Made by a program: the position numbers and the translations under genes
Shown: positions 1 to 6,685 of the stretch, in pieces
How the letters are laid out: every line of letters starts with the position of its first letter
Numbering within the stretch: the stretch's first letter is position 1
NCBI GenBank assembly: GCA_022839785.1
Contig: JALHJW010000018.1
Coordinates: forward strand, 1-21,814
Direction of reading: 5' to 3'
DNA length: 21,814 bases
DNA from: Desulfovibrio sp.
GTDB lineage: Bacteria > Desulfobacterota > Desulfovibrionia > Desulfovibrionales > Desulfovibrionaceae
The notes under the pieces: model-generated
Databases searched by the model: none
What the model was told of the DNA's origin: nothing
What the model saw: the letters and a program-made list of their open reading frames with translations, nothing else

Positions 1-112
1 CTCCATCGCCGAGACCAGCGGCGTGAAGATGCCCAGCTTCTTCGGCTACATGGCCTGGAGCGCGGGCATCCTCGTTCCCCTCTTCGTGCTGGTGCAGCTC
101 ATCTTCCTGTAG
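1..112 (+). CDS. C-terminal end of a membrane ion transporter (partial)
   Basis: Only the last 36 codons are present, reading in frame from base 2 to a TAG at 110-112. The piece contains a short polar stretch (SIAETSGVKMPSFFGYM) followed by a single very hydrophobic helix that ends almost at the stop codon. This resembles the last helix of ArsB/NhaD-type (ion transporter superfamily) sodium/proton antiporters or anion permeases, but 36 residues are too few to name the substrate. It lies on the same strand as the two-component pair that follows and is separated from it by a strong terminator, so it is probably a separate transcription unit. Confidence 0.55.
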   Translation, partial: SIAETSGVKMPSFFGYMAWSAGILVPLFVLVQLIFL

Positions 113-133
113 GCCAGCCACGATCCTCCGCAC

Positions 134-164
134 AACGGGCCGCCTCCGCGGGAGGCGGCCCGTT
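134..164 (+). terminator. Rho-independent terminator after the transporter gene
   Basis: A perfect 14-bp stem (134-147 pairing with 151-164) closes on a 3-base loop and is followed by a short T-run (TTT at 163-165). It starts 21 bases after the upstream stop codon. The T-tract is short, but the stem is long and very GC-rich. Confidence 0.8.
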
Positions 165-233
165 TCGGCCCTCCTCCGCTCCTGCCGGGCGCGGCGCCGG
201 ACGTCTGGACAAAACCGCGCCGGTCAAGCAGGA

Positions 234-260
234 TCGTTTCGCCGCCGAATCGCGAAACGA
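234..260. promoter_or_regulatory. 9-bp perfect inverted repeat in the leader of the two-component genes
   Basis: TCGTTTCGC (234-242) is repeated as its reverse complement GCGAAACGA (252-260), with a 9-base spacer. It ends six bases before the ribosome binding site (GGGAGG, 267-272) of the response regulator gene. It could be an operator for a dimeric regulator or an mRNA hairpin controlling translation. I recognise no known consensus in it. Confidence 0.5.
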
Positions 261-277
261 CGGTGCGGGAGGCTCAC

Positions 278-652
278 GTGGAAACGGTCGACGTTCTCTT
301 TGTCGATGACGAATCGCGGATTCTCGAAGTGTACGGCAAGCGTCTGGCCTGGCGCGGCATCCCCGCGAGGCTGGCCACGAGCGCCAAGGAAGCCCTGGCG
401 GAGATCGACGCGCGCGAACCCGACGTGGTGGTGCTCGACGTGCGCATGCCCGGCATGGACGGTCTTGAGGCCCTGGCCGAGATCAGGAAGACCCACCCCA
501 AGGTGCCGGTGATCATGCTCACGGGCCATTCCAGCGAGGAATCCGCCACGCGGGGCCGCGAACTCGGGGCCTTCGACTACCTGATCAAACCCGTGGCCCT
601 GGAGGACCTTCTGGAGAAGATCCTTCAGGCCGCAGCCTTGAAACGGCGCTGA
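278..652 (+). CDS. Single-domain response regulator (receiver only)
   Basis: This 124-residue protein is a stand-alone receiver domain. It has the acidic pair D10-D11, the phospho-acceptor D54 in VVVLDVRMPG, the switch threonine T82 and the conserved K104 in YLIKPV. There is no DNA-binding or enzymatic output domain, so it must act through a partner, as CheY- or Spo0F-like proteins do. I choose the GTG at 278, because GGGAGG at 267-272 sits at ideal spacing before it; an in-frame GTG at 263 has no such site and would add five residues. A histidine kinase follows nine bases downstream, so the two are very likely co-transcribed and cognate. The target of the signal is not visible here. Confidence 0.9.
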   Translation: METVDVLFVDDESRILEVYGKRLAWRGIPARLATSAKEALAEIDAREPDVVVLDVRMPGMDGLEALAEIRKTHPKVPVIMLTGHSSEESATRGRELGAFDYLIKPVALEDLLEKILQAAALKRR

Positions 653-661
653 CGGCCCGCC

Positions 662-2311
662 ATGATGCACGACAAGGACCGGGACATCTTCCGCAGCCTG
701 CGCTGGAAGATCATCCTGACGACCCTCCTGTTCTCGCTGGTGCCCCTGTTGGCGCTGGGCTGGTTCATCCACGCCGAGTTCAGCTCCTCGTACCGGGCCA
801 AGGTGTCGGCGCAGCTCATGAGCATCGTGGACAACAAGCGCTCGACCCTGGACATGTTCCTGGACGAGCGCGTGGCGCAATTGCGCAGCCTCGCCGCGAT
901 GCACAGCTTCGAGGAACTCAGGGACCCGCAGCGGCTGGGCGACATCTTCCGGACCGTGCAGTCGGCGTCGCGCTCCTACATCGACCTGGGCGTCATCGAC
1001 GAAGAGGGCGACCACGTCTCCTACGCGGGCCCCTACCGCCTGGAGGGCTTCAACTACCGCCACGAACTCTGGTTCCAGCGGGTGATGCTCAAGGGCCTCT
1101 ACATCTCCGACGTCTTCCTCGGATTCCGGCACTTTCCCCACTTCATCATCGCGGTGGCGCGGCGCGAGGGCAACCGAACCTGGATATTGCGCGCGACCAT
1201 CGACTCGGAAATCTTCAGCCAACTGGTGCGCACGGTGCAGGTGGGGCAGAAGGGCGACGCCTACCTGATCAACGAGGAGGGGGTGCTGCAGACCCCCTCG
1301 CGCTTCGCGGGCCAGGTCCTGGACATGACCGAACCGCCGCGGCGGGGCTTTCCGGGCGTGCTGGTGGAGCAGGGCAAGGGCAAGGACGCCTCGCGCCTGG
1401 TGGGCCGCACGTGGCTGCGGCGCATCAACTGGATGCTGGCCATCTCCGAGGACCTGGACGAGGAACTTTCGCCCCTGATGCGCGCCCAGACGCTGGTGCT
1501 GATCCTGGTGATCGGCGGCACGCTGGTGATCTTCGCGGGGGCCTATCTGATCTCGGGAAGCATGATCGAGAAGCTGTGCGCCGCGGAACGCGAGAAGGCC
1601 ATGATGGACGCCTCCCTGGTGCAGTCGAGCAAGATGGCGGCCCTGGGCAAGATGGCCGCCGGCGTGGCGCACGAGATCAACAATCCGCTGACCCTGATCC
1701 GGGAGAACGCGGGCTGGGCGCGGGACCTCCTGGCCGAGGAGAAACCGGAGAGCATCGCCAACTTCGAGGAGATACACGCCGCCGTCGAAAAGATCGACCT
1801 GCACGTGGAGCGGGCCAAGAACATCACCCACCGCATGCTGGGCTTCGCCAAGCGAATGGACCCCATCCAGGAGAGCGTGGACCTGACGCACGTGGTGGAC
1901 CAGACCATCAAGTTCCTGGAGAACGAGGCCCTGCACCGCAACATCGCGATCAACAGGGAGTTCTCCCCCCTGCCGCACATCTCCACGGATCCCTCGCAGG
2001 TGCAGCAGGTGGCCCTGAACCTCATCGAGAACGCCATCGACGCCGTGGGCAAGGACGGCAGGATCACCGTGTCCACGGGCACGGACGGCAGGTGGGTGTG
2101 GTTCCGGGTGGCGGACACGGGCGTCGGCATCCCCCCGGACAAGCTGGACAAAATCTTCGACCCCTTCTTCTCGACCAAGAGCCCGGGCGAGGGCACGGGA
2201 CTCGGACTGTCCATCAGCTGGAGCATCGTCGAGAAGCTGGGGGGACGCATCGAGGTGGAGAGCAGCGAGGGCGAGGGCTCGACCTTCTCGGTGCATCTGC
2301 CCGTGGCCTAG
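662..2311 (+). CDS. Membrane sensor histidine kinase with extracytoplasmic Cache-like domain
   Basis: The 549-residue protein has a transmembrane helix at about residues 15-36, a large periplasmic region of about 240 residues resembling a double Cache ligand-binding domain, and a second helix at about 277-298. A HisKA dimerisation domain follows, with the phospho-acceptor H337 in AHEINNPL. The C-terminus is a HATPase_c domain with an N box (NLIENAIDA), a G1 box (DTGVGIP), an F box (FDPFFSTK) and a G2 box (GTGLGLS). All catalytic motifs are intact. Cache kinases usually sense small metabolites outside the membrane; the ligand cannot be read from sequence. The start is one of two adjacent ATG codons (662 or 665), with no strong ribosome binding site, which suggests coupling to the response regulator upstream. 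The 3' end converges on prmC. Confidence 0.92.
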   Translation: MMHDKDRDIFRSLRWKIILTTLLFSLVPLLALGWFIHAEFSSSYRAKVSAQLMSIVDNKRSTLDMFLDERVAQLRSLAAMHSFEELRDPQRLGDIFRTVQSASRSYIDLGVIDEEGDHVSYAGPYRLEGFNYRHELWFQRVMLKGLYISDVFLGFRHFPHFIIAVARREGNRTWILRATIDSEIFSQLVRTVQVGQKGDAYLINEEGVLQTPSRFAGQVLDMTEPPRRGFPGVLVEQGKGKDASRLVGRTWLRRINWMLAISEDLDEELSPLMRAQTLVLILVIGGTLVIFAGAYLISGSMIEKLCAAEREKAMMDASLVQSSKMAALGKMAAGVAHEINNPLTLIRENAGWARDLLAEEKPESIANFEEIHAAVEKIDLHVERAKNITHRMLGFAKRMDPIQESVDLTHVVDQTIKFLENEALHRNIAINREFSPLPHISTDPSQVQQVALNLIENAIDAVGKDGRITVSTGTDGRWVWFRVADTGVGIPPDKLDKIFDPFFSTKSPGEGTGLGLSISWSIVEKLGGRIEVESSEGEGSTFSVHLPVA

Positions 2312-2340
2312 GCCGCGCGGGCCGGGCCAGCCCTCCCGGG

Positions 2341-3198
2341 CTAGCCGCGCGCCTTGACGATGCGCTGGCGTCCGGCGAGGTCGCGCAGCACGCGGACCTC
2401 GGAAAAGCCCGCGGCCTCGGTCAGGGCGCGGGCCGCCTCGCCCTGCAGCCAGCCGATCTCCACGAGCAGCAGCCCGCCGGGCCGCAGCAGCCGCCGCGCC
2501 CGGGGCAGCAGGGCGCGCGCGGCGTCCAGGCCGTCGGCCCCGGAGACGAGCGCGCCGCGCGGCTCGAAGCGGGCGACCTCGGGCGACAGTTCCGCGTATT
2601 CGGCCTCGGTGACGTAGGGCGGATTGGAGACCACGAGGTCGCAGGACTCCGCGGGCAGATCGAGGCGGCCGAAATCGGCCTCCAGGAAGTCGACGCGCTC
2701 CGCCACGCCGTTGTCCGCCGCATTGGCCCTGGCCACGGCCAGGGCGTCGGGCGAGATGTCCACGGCCGTGCCGGAGGCGGCGGGAAAGACGGCGGCCAGG
2801 GCCACGGCCAGGCAGCCGCTGCCCGTGCCCAGGTCGGCGAAGCGAAGGGGGGCGTCCGGGGCGAAGGCCTCGCGCGCCGCGTCCACGATGCCCTCGGTTT
2901 CGGGCCGGGGCACGAGCACGGCCGGTCCCACGCGCATGGGCAGGCCGTAGAATTCCCAGCTCCCCAGGATGTAGGCGACCGGCTCCCCTGCCCCGCGCCG
3001 CCGGACGCAGTCGCGGAACGGGGCCAGTTCGGCCTCGGCCAGGGGGCGGTCGGCGTCGAGCAGCAGGGCCAGACGGTCCTTGCGCAGGGCGTGGGCGAGC
3101 AGGAGCTGGGCCGAGAGGCGGGGCGCGTCCACGCCGCGCGTGGTCAGCCACTCCTCGGCCTTGGCCAGGACGCTGCGGATGGTCTCGGGGCTGGGCAT
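2341..3198 (-). CDS. prmC: Peptide chain release factor N5-glutamine methyltransferase
   Basis: PrmC (HemK) methylates the glutamine of the GGQ motif in release factors, using S-adenosylmethionine, and so improves translation termination. This 285-residue protein has the usual layout: a helical N-terminal substrate-binding part, then a Rossmann methyltransferase domain. The SAM loop is ADLGTGSGCLA, and the diagnostic NPPY catalytic motif is at 192-195, with N192 and the prolines expected to position the glutamine amide. The length is normal. It lies 28 bases after prfA, its substrate, a pairing common in bacteria. No strong ribosome binding site precedes the ATG, so translation may depend on readthrough from prfA. 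Confidence 0.95.
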   Translation of the reverse strand: MPSPETIRSVLAKAEEWLTTRGVDAPRLSAQLLLAHALRKDRLALLLDADRPLAEAELAPFRDCVRRRGAGEPVAYILGSWEFYGLPMRVGPAVLVPRPETEGIVDAAREAFAPDAPLRFADLGTGSGCLAVALAAVFPAASGTAVDISPDALAVARANAADNGVAERVDFLEADFGRLDLPAESCDLVVSNPPYVTEAEYAELSPEVARFEPRGALVSGADGLDAARALLPRARRLLRPGGLLLVEIGWLQGEAARALTEAAGFSEVRVLRDLAGRQRIVKARG

Positions 3199-3226
3199 GG
3201 CCGGTGCGGCCCGCGCGATGCGCGGA

Positions 3227-4300
3227 TCAGGCCGACTCGGCCTGCTGTTTGAGGGCTTCGGCCTGGTGGTGCGAGACGAGGGCGCTGAGCATCTCGTCGA
3301 TCTCGCCCTCCATGAAGCGGTCCAGGGAGTAGAGCGTCAGGTTGATGCGGTGGTCGCTGACCCGGCCCTGGGGAAAGTTGTAGGTGCGGATGCGGCCGGA
3401 GCGGTCGCCGGTGCCCACCTGGGCGCGGCGGGACTCGTCCTCCTCGGCCTTCCTCTCGCTGGCCATGGCGTCGTAGAGCTTGGAGCGCAGCATCTTCATG
3501 GCCTTGGCCCGGTTCTTGTGCTGCGACTTCTCCTCCTGGCAGGCCACGACCACGCCCGTGGGGATGTGGGTGATGCGGATGGCCGAGTCGGTCTTGTTGA
3601 CGTGCTGCCCGCCCGCGCCGGACGCCCGGTAGGTGTCCACGCGCAGGTCGCCCGGATCGATCTGCACGTCCACCTCCTCGACCTCGGGCAGGATGGCCAC
3701 GGTCACGGCCGAGGTGTGGATGCGGCCCTGGGACTCGGTCTCGGGCACGCGCTGCACGCGGTGGGTGCCGGACTCGTACTTGAGCTGGGAGTAGACGCGG
3801 TCGCCGGAGATGTTGGCGACGACTTCCTTGAAGCCGTGGCCGCCCATCTCGTGGGCGTCCATGATCTCCAGCCGCCAGCCCTTGCGCTCGGCGAAGCGGG
3901 AGTACATGCGGAAGAGGTCCCCGGCGAACAGGGCCGCCTCCTCGCCGCCGGTGCCCGCGCGGATCTCCAGGATGATGTTCTTCTCGTCCATGGGATCTTT
4001 CGGCAGGAGCAGGACGCGCAGGCGCTGCTCGATCTCGGGCAGGCGCTCGGCAATGGCCGCGACCTCGGCCTTGGCCATCTCCTTGATCCCGGGATCGGCG
4101 TCGGCGAGCATCTCCTTGTTCTCGGCCAGCTCGCGGGTCAGGCGCTGGTGCTCGCGGAAGGCCTGCACGATGTCGAACAGGTCGGCGCGGGCCTTGGTCA
4201 GCTTGCGGTAGCGCTCCTGGTCGTCGAAGACGGCCGGATCGGCGAGGTCGCGTTCGAGGTCCTCGAACTTGCGCTCAAGATTTTCCAGCTTGGCGAACAC
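3227..4300 (-). CDS. prfA: Peptide chain release factor 1
   Basis: RF1 recognises UAA and UAG stop codons and triggers peptide release on the ribosome. The 357-residue protein is close to the family's usual 355-360 residues. It has the tripeptide codon-recognition region in RVPETESQGRIHTSA (PxT type, which separates RF1 from RF2's SPF) and the catalytic GGQ at 230-232 within GASGAGGQHVNKTDSA. The GTG start at 4300 is chosen because the protein then begins FAKLENLERKFEDLE, as RF1 proteins do, and AAGGA lies about ten bases before it, inside the end of the upstream gene. The frame stays open far upstream, but that part is the antisense-like shadow of the DUF1385 gene. Only two bases separate it from that gene, which implies translational coupling. 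Confidence 0.96.
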   Translation of the reverse strand: MFAKLENLERKFEDLERDLADPAVFDDQERYRKLTKARADLFDIVQAFREHQRLTRELAENKEMLADADPGIKEMAKAEVAAIAERLPEIEQRLRVLLLPKDPMDEKNIILEIRAGTGGEEAALFAGDLFRMYSRFAERKGWRLEIMDAHEMGGHGFKEVVANISGDRVYSQLKYESGTHRVQRVPETESQGRIHTSAVTVAILPEVEEVDVQIDPGDLRVDTYRASGAGGQHVNKTDSAIRITHIPTGVVVACQEEKSQHKNRAKAMKMLRSKLYDAMASERKAEEDESRRAQVGTGDRSGRIRTYNFPQGRVSDHRINLTLYSLDRFMEGEIDEMLSALVSHHQAEALKQQAESA

Positions 4301-4302
4301 GG

Positions 4303-5271
4303 CTACGCGTCCTTCTCGCCCACCGCGCCGCGCAGGGCGGCGATGGCCACCTCGATCTGAGCGTCGTCGGGCTCGTAGGTGGTCAGGCGCTGCATCATCA
4401 TGCCCGGCACGGCCATCCAGCGGCACAGGGCCACGTTCTGGCAGCGGCCGGAGAGGCGGATCAGCTCGTAGGCCAGGCAGCTCACCGGGATCATCAGCAC
4501 GAGCTTGAGGCCGATGATGTAGAGCTGCTTGAGCACGCTGCCGTCCGGGGACCAGAACTGCAGCAGCCAGGGCACGAGCACGGCGTAGAGCACGATGGAC
4601 AGGGCCAGGACGAAGAGCAGGAAGGTGGTGCCGCAGCGCGGGTGCAGGCGGCTGGCCTGACGCGCGTTCTCGCAGGTCAGGGCCAGGCCGTTCTCGAAGG
4701 TCCAGATAGTCTTGTGCTCGGCCCCGTGGTACTGGAAGACGCGCTTGATGTCCGGCACCAGCGAGATGCCCAGGATGTAGAGCACGAACACGGCCAGCTT
4801 GAAGACGCCGTCCCAGGCATGGAAGGCCAGGCTCTCCACGCCGCCGGACAAGCCCAGGGCCTGCACGCCCAGCGTGACGAGGTGGGGCAGGACCACGAAC
4901 AGGGCCAGGGCCATGCCGAAGGCCAGGGCCACGGTGCCCGCCAGGGCCAGCGGGGACAGCTCCTCCTCGCCTTCGCCCTCCAGGGCCTGCTGCGCGGAGT
5001 AGTTGAGCGCGCCGATGCCGTTGACCATGGTCTCGACCAGCACGGGGAAGCCGCGCAGGCCGGGCTTCTTGGCCCACTCGCCGCGCACGAGCACGAACCA
5101 GGGGCGCTCCTCCACGACGATGGAGCCGTCGGGCCTGCGCACGGCGATGGCCAGACGGTCTCCGCGACGCATCATCACGCCCTCCATGACCGCCTGCCCG
5201 CCCACGTGCTGGGCGGCGGCAAGCAGCGGCAGGAGGCGCGGCGAGGCGGGGCGCGAAACCTTCGGGGACAC
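4303..5271 (-). CDS. DUF1385 family membrane protein (YqhQ-like)
   Basis: The 322-residue protein belongs to the DUF1385 family (YqhQ of Bacillus). It starts with a conserved soluble part containing VGGQAVMEGVMMR. A hydrophobic pair of segments follows (about residues 105-170), then the hallmark HGAEHKTI and HPRCGTTF motifs, then two more membrane segments, ending in a short soluble tail. The histidine/glutamate/cysteine-rich hallmark motifs suggest a metal site, but the biochemical role is not established from this sequence. The GTG start at 5271 follows AAGGA at good spacing. The rpmE - DUF1385 - prfA - prmC order is a widely seen neighbourhood, so it is probably co-transcribed with the translation genes even though its own job may lie in the cell envelope. 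Confidence 0.9.
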   Translation of the reverse strand: MSPKVSRPASPRLLPLLAAAQHVGGQAVMEGVMMRRGDRLAIAVRRPDGSIVVEERPWFVLVRGEWAKKPGLRGFPVLVETMVNGIGALNYSAQQALEGEGEEELSPLALAGTVALAFGMALALFVVLPHLVTLGVQALGLSGGVESLAFHAWDGVFKLAVFVLYILGISLVPDIKRVFQYHGAEHKTIWTFENGLALTCENARQASRLHPRCGTTFLLFVLALSIVLYAVLVPWLLQFWSPDGSVLKQLYIIGLKLVLMIPVSCLAYELIRLSGRCQNVALCRWMAVPGMMMQRLTTYEPDDAQIEVAIAALRGAVGEKDA

Positions 5272-5293
5272 GTCGTCCTTCAGACCCGTCCGC

Positions 5294-5506
5294 CTACTTG
5301 CCCTGGTACCTGGCGTACTTCTTGTTGAAGCGGTCGATGCGCCCGGCGGTGTCCACGAACTTCTGCTTGCCGGTGAAGAACGGGTGGCACTGGGAGCAGA
5401 TTTCGACCTGGACCTGCTCGCCGCGGGTCGAAAGGATCTGGGCCTCGTAGCCGCAGTTGCAACGGAAGGTGGCCTTGTACACCTTCGGATGGATATCAGC
5501 CTTCAT
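5294..5506 (-). CDS. rpmE: 50S ribosomal protein L31 (zinc-ribbon type)
   Basis: This 70-residue protein begins MKADIHPKVYKATFRCNCG and matches L31 throughout. It is the C+ (zinc-binding) form: C16 and C18 in RCNCG and C37 and C40 in CSQC supply the four ligands. Zinc-containing L31 is typically used under zinc-replete conditions; no zinc-free paralogue is in the window. The frame is open upstream for 23 more codons, but the ATG at 5506 is preceded by a strong AAGGAGG site about eight bases away and gives the expected N-terminus. It is the first gene of the translation block and has its own good promoter. Confidence 0.97.
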   Translation of the reverse strand: MKADIHPKVYKATFRCNCGYEAQILSTRGEQVQVEICSQCHPFFTGKQKFVDTAGRIDRFNKKYARYQGK

Positions 5507-5546
5507 CTGTAGACTCCTCCTTGGGGAGTAAAAACGGAAGCACAGG

Positions 5547-5575
5547 CATATAACGCCGGTTTCGGCGCTTGGCAA
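5547..5575 (-). promoter_or_regulatory. Sigma-70-type promoter of rpmE and the release factor block
   Basis: On the minus strand TTGCCA (5575-5570, five of six to consensus) and TATATG (5552-5547, four of six) are separated by exactly 17 bases. The spacer contains a small inverted repeat (CGCCG and CGGCG). The site is about 41 bases upstream of the rpmE start codon. It probably drives rpmE, the DUF1385 gene, prfA and prmC. Confidence 0.65.
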
Positions 5576-5577
5576 GC

Positions 5578-5616
5578 GAAAATGCGAAGCCCCCGGCAGG
5601 CCTGCGCCGCCGGGCT
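5578..5616 (-). terminator. Probable terminator at the end of the rnf operon
   Basis: Just after the apbE stop codon the minus strand can form a GC hairpin (CCCGGC at 5614-5609 pairing with GCCGGG at 5597-5592, with extra pairing outside through a bulge). It is followed by a T-rich stretch containing ATTTTCG. The stem is imperfect, so strength is uncertain. The position, between apbE and the rpmE promoter, is where a terminator is needed. Confidence 0.5.
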
Positions 5617-5638
5617 CCCAGGGCGTCTGTCCGCCGCG

Positions 5639-6685
5639 TCAGCCGCGGCCGGAAAACCCCGGCGTGGAGATGGCCGCTCCGTCGCGCCCTGCGAAAAGTA
5701 CGGAGCGGCCCGGCAGCTCGGCAATGGCCCGCATCCCGGCCCCCGGTCCCAGGACCATCAGTCCCGTGGCCAGTGCGTCGGCCTCGGCGCAGGTCGGAGC
5801 GGCTACCGATACTCCCGCCGCAAGGCCCGGGGAGCGCCCCGAGCCCGGATCGACGATGTGATGGAAAATCCGTTCGCGGTCGTAGAAGGCCTCGTAACTC
5901 CCGGAAGTGGCCAGGGCGCCGTCGCGCAGCGAGACCACGGCCGGGGGCCTGCCCCGGCCCGAGGGATCGGCCACGGCCACGCGCCACGCACCGCCGCGCT
6001 CGGGCGAGCCCGCGGCGCGGATGTCGCCGCCCGCGTTGACGAGAAAGCTCGCGGCCCCGGCGGCGCGAATGGCCTCGGCCGCGAGGTCCGCCACGCGGCC
6101 CTTGGCCACGCCGTCCAGGGTCAGCCCCATGCCCGCCCGCTCCAGGCGCACGCTCCGGCCCTCAAGTCGCAGGCGGCCCATGCCGGTGCGGGAGGCGGCC
6201 TCGTCCAGCTCGCCCGGCGCGAGGCGGACCTCGCCGTCCGCCGCATGCGCGGCGAGGAGCCGGATCACGGGCAGCACCGTGGGGTCGAAGGCCCCGCGCG
6301 TGGCGCGATGGAAGGCCGCGCACCGGGCCAGGAGTTCCGCCAGCCCGGGCGGGGCGTCGTACAGCCGCCCGGCCTCGTTGAGCGCGCACAGCGGCGAGGC
6401 GGAATCGAAACGCGAGAAGACGGCCTCCCACCGGGCCACGGCCGCGAAGGCGCGGCCCACGGCCTCCTCGGCCAGATCGCGCGAGGCGTCCACCACGGTC
6501 ACGGCCGTGAAGGTCCCCATGTGCGGCCGCATCAGGCTCACGGCCCGCCGTCCGGCCAGCCTCTCCGTCCCGGCGAAGGCCGGGAGCGGCAGGACCGAGG
6601 CCGCGGCCGTGCCGGCGGCCAGCACGGCGCAGCGCAGCAGGAACTCGCGCCGGGAGAGCCCCGGCCTCCTCATCGCCGCTCTCAT
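5639..6685 (-). CDS. apbE: ApbE family FMN transferase (flavinylates Rnf subunits)
   Basis: ApbE covalently attaches FMN from FAD to a threonine of Rnf/Nqr-type proteins, working outside the cytoplasmic membrane. The 348-residue protein starts with a twin-arginine-type signal (SRREFL at residues 11-16, then a hydrophobic stretch ending AFA), which suggests export in folded form. Family motifs include LTLDGVAKGRVADLA, VNAGGDIRAAG, LATSGSYEAFY, HHIVDPGSGR and the metal-binding region AEADALATGLMVLG. The ATG at 6685 overlaps the rnfB stop (ATGA) and has GGGAGG upstream; a second ATG at 6673 is possible. As the last gene of the rnf operon it is placed to modify RnfG, whose motif is intact, and perhaps RnfD. 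Confidence 0.93.
   Translation of the reverse strand: MRAAMRRPGLSRREFLLRCAVLAAGTAAASVLPLPAFAGTERLAGRRAVSLMRPHMGTFTAVTVVDASRDLAEEAVGRAFAAVARWEAVFSRFDSASPLCALNEAGRLYDAPPGLAELLARCAAFHRATRGAFDPTVLPVIRLLAAHAADGEVRLAPGELDEAASRTGMGRLRLEGRSVRLERAGMGLTLDGVAKGRVADLAAEAIRAAGAASFLVNAGGDIRAAGSPERGGAWRVAVADPSGRGRPPAVVSLRDGALATSGSYEAFYDRERIFHHIVDPGSGRSPGLAAGVSVAAPTCAEADALATGLMVLGPGAGMRAIAELPGRSVLFAGRDGAAISTPGFSGRG

Noticed and set aside
224..3151. A 975-codon open frame on the minus strand opposite the two-component genes
   Set aside because: It is repetitive in Gly, Arg, His and Ala, has no recognisable domain and overlaps three convincing genes. It is the usual mirror frame of high-GC coding DNA.
3080..4360. 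Long plus-strand open frame opposite prfA and prmC
   Set aside because: Its composition (Leu, Gly, His, Val rich) and lack of motifs mark it as an antisense shadow of prfA.
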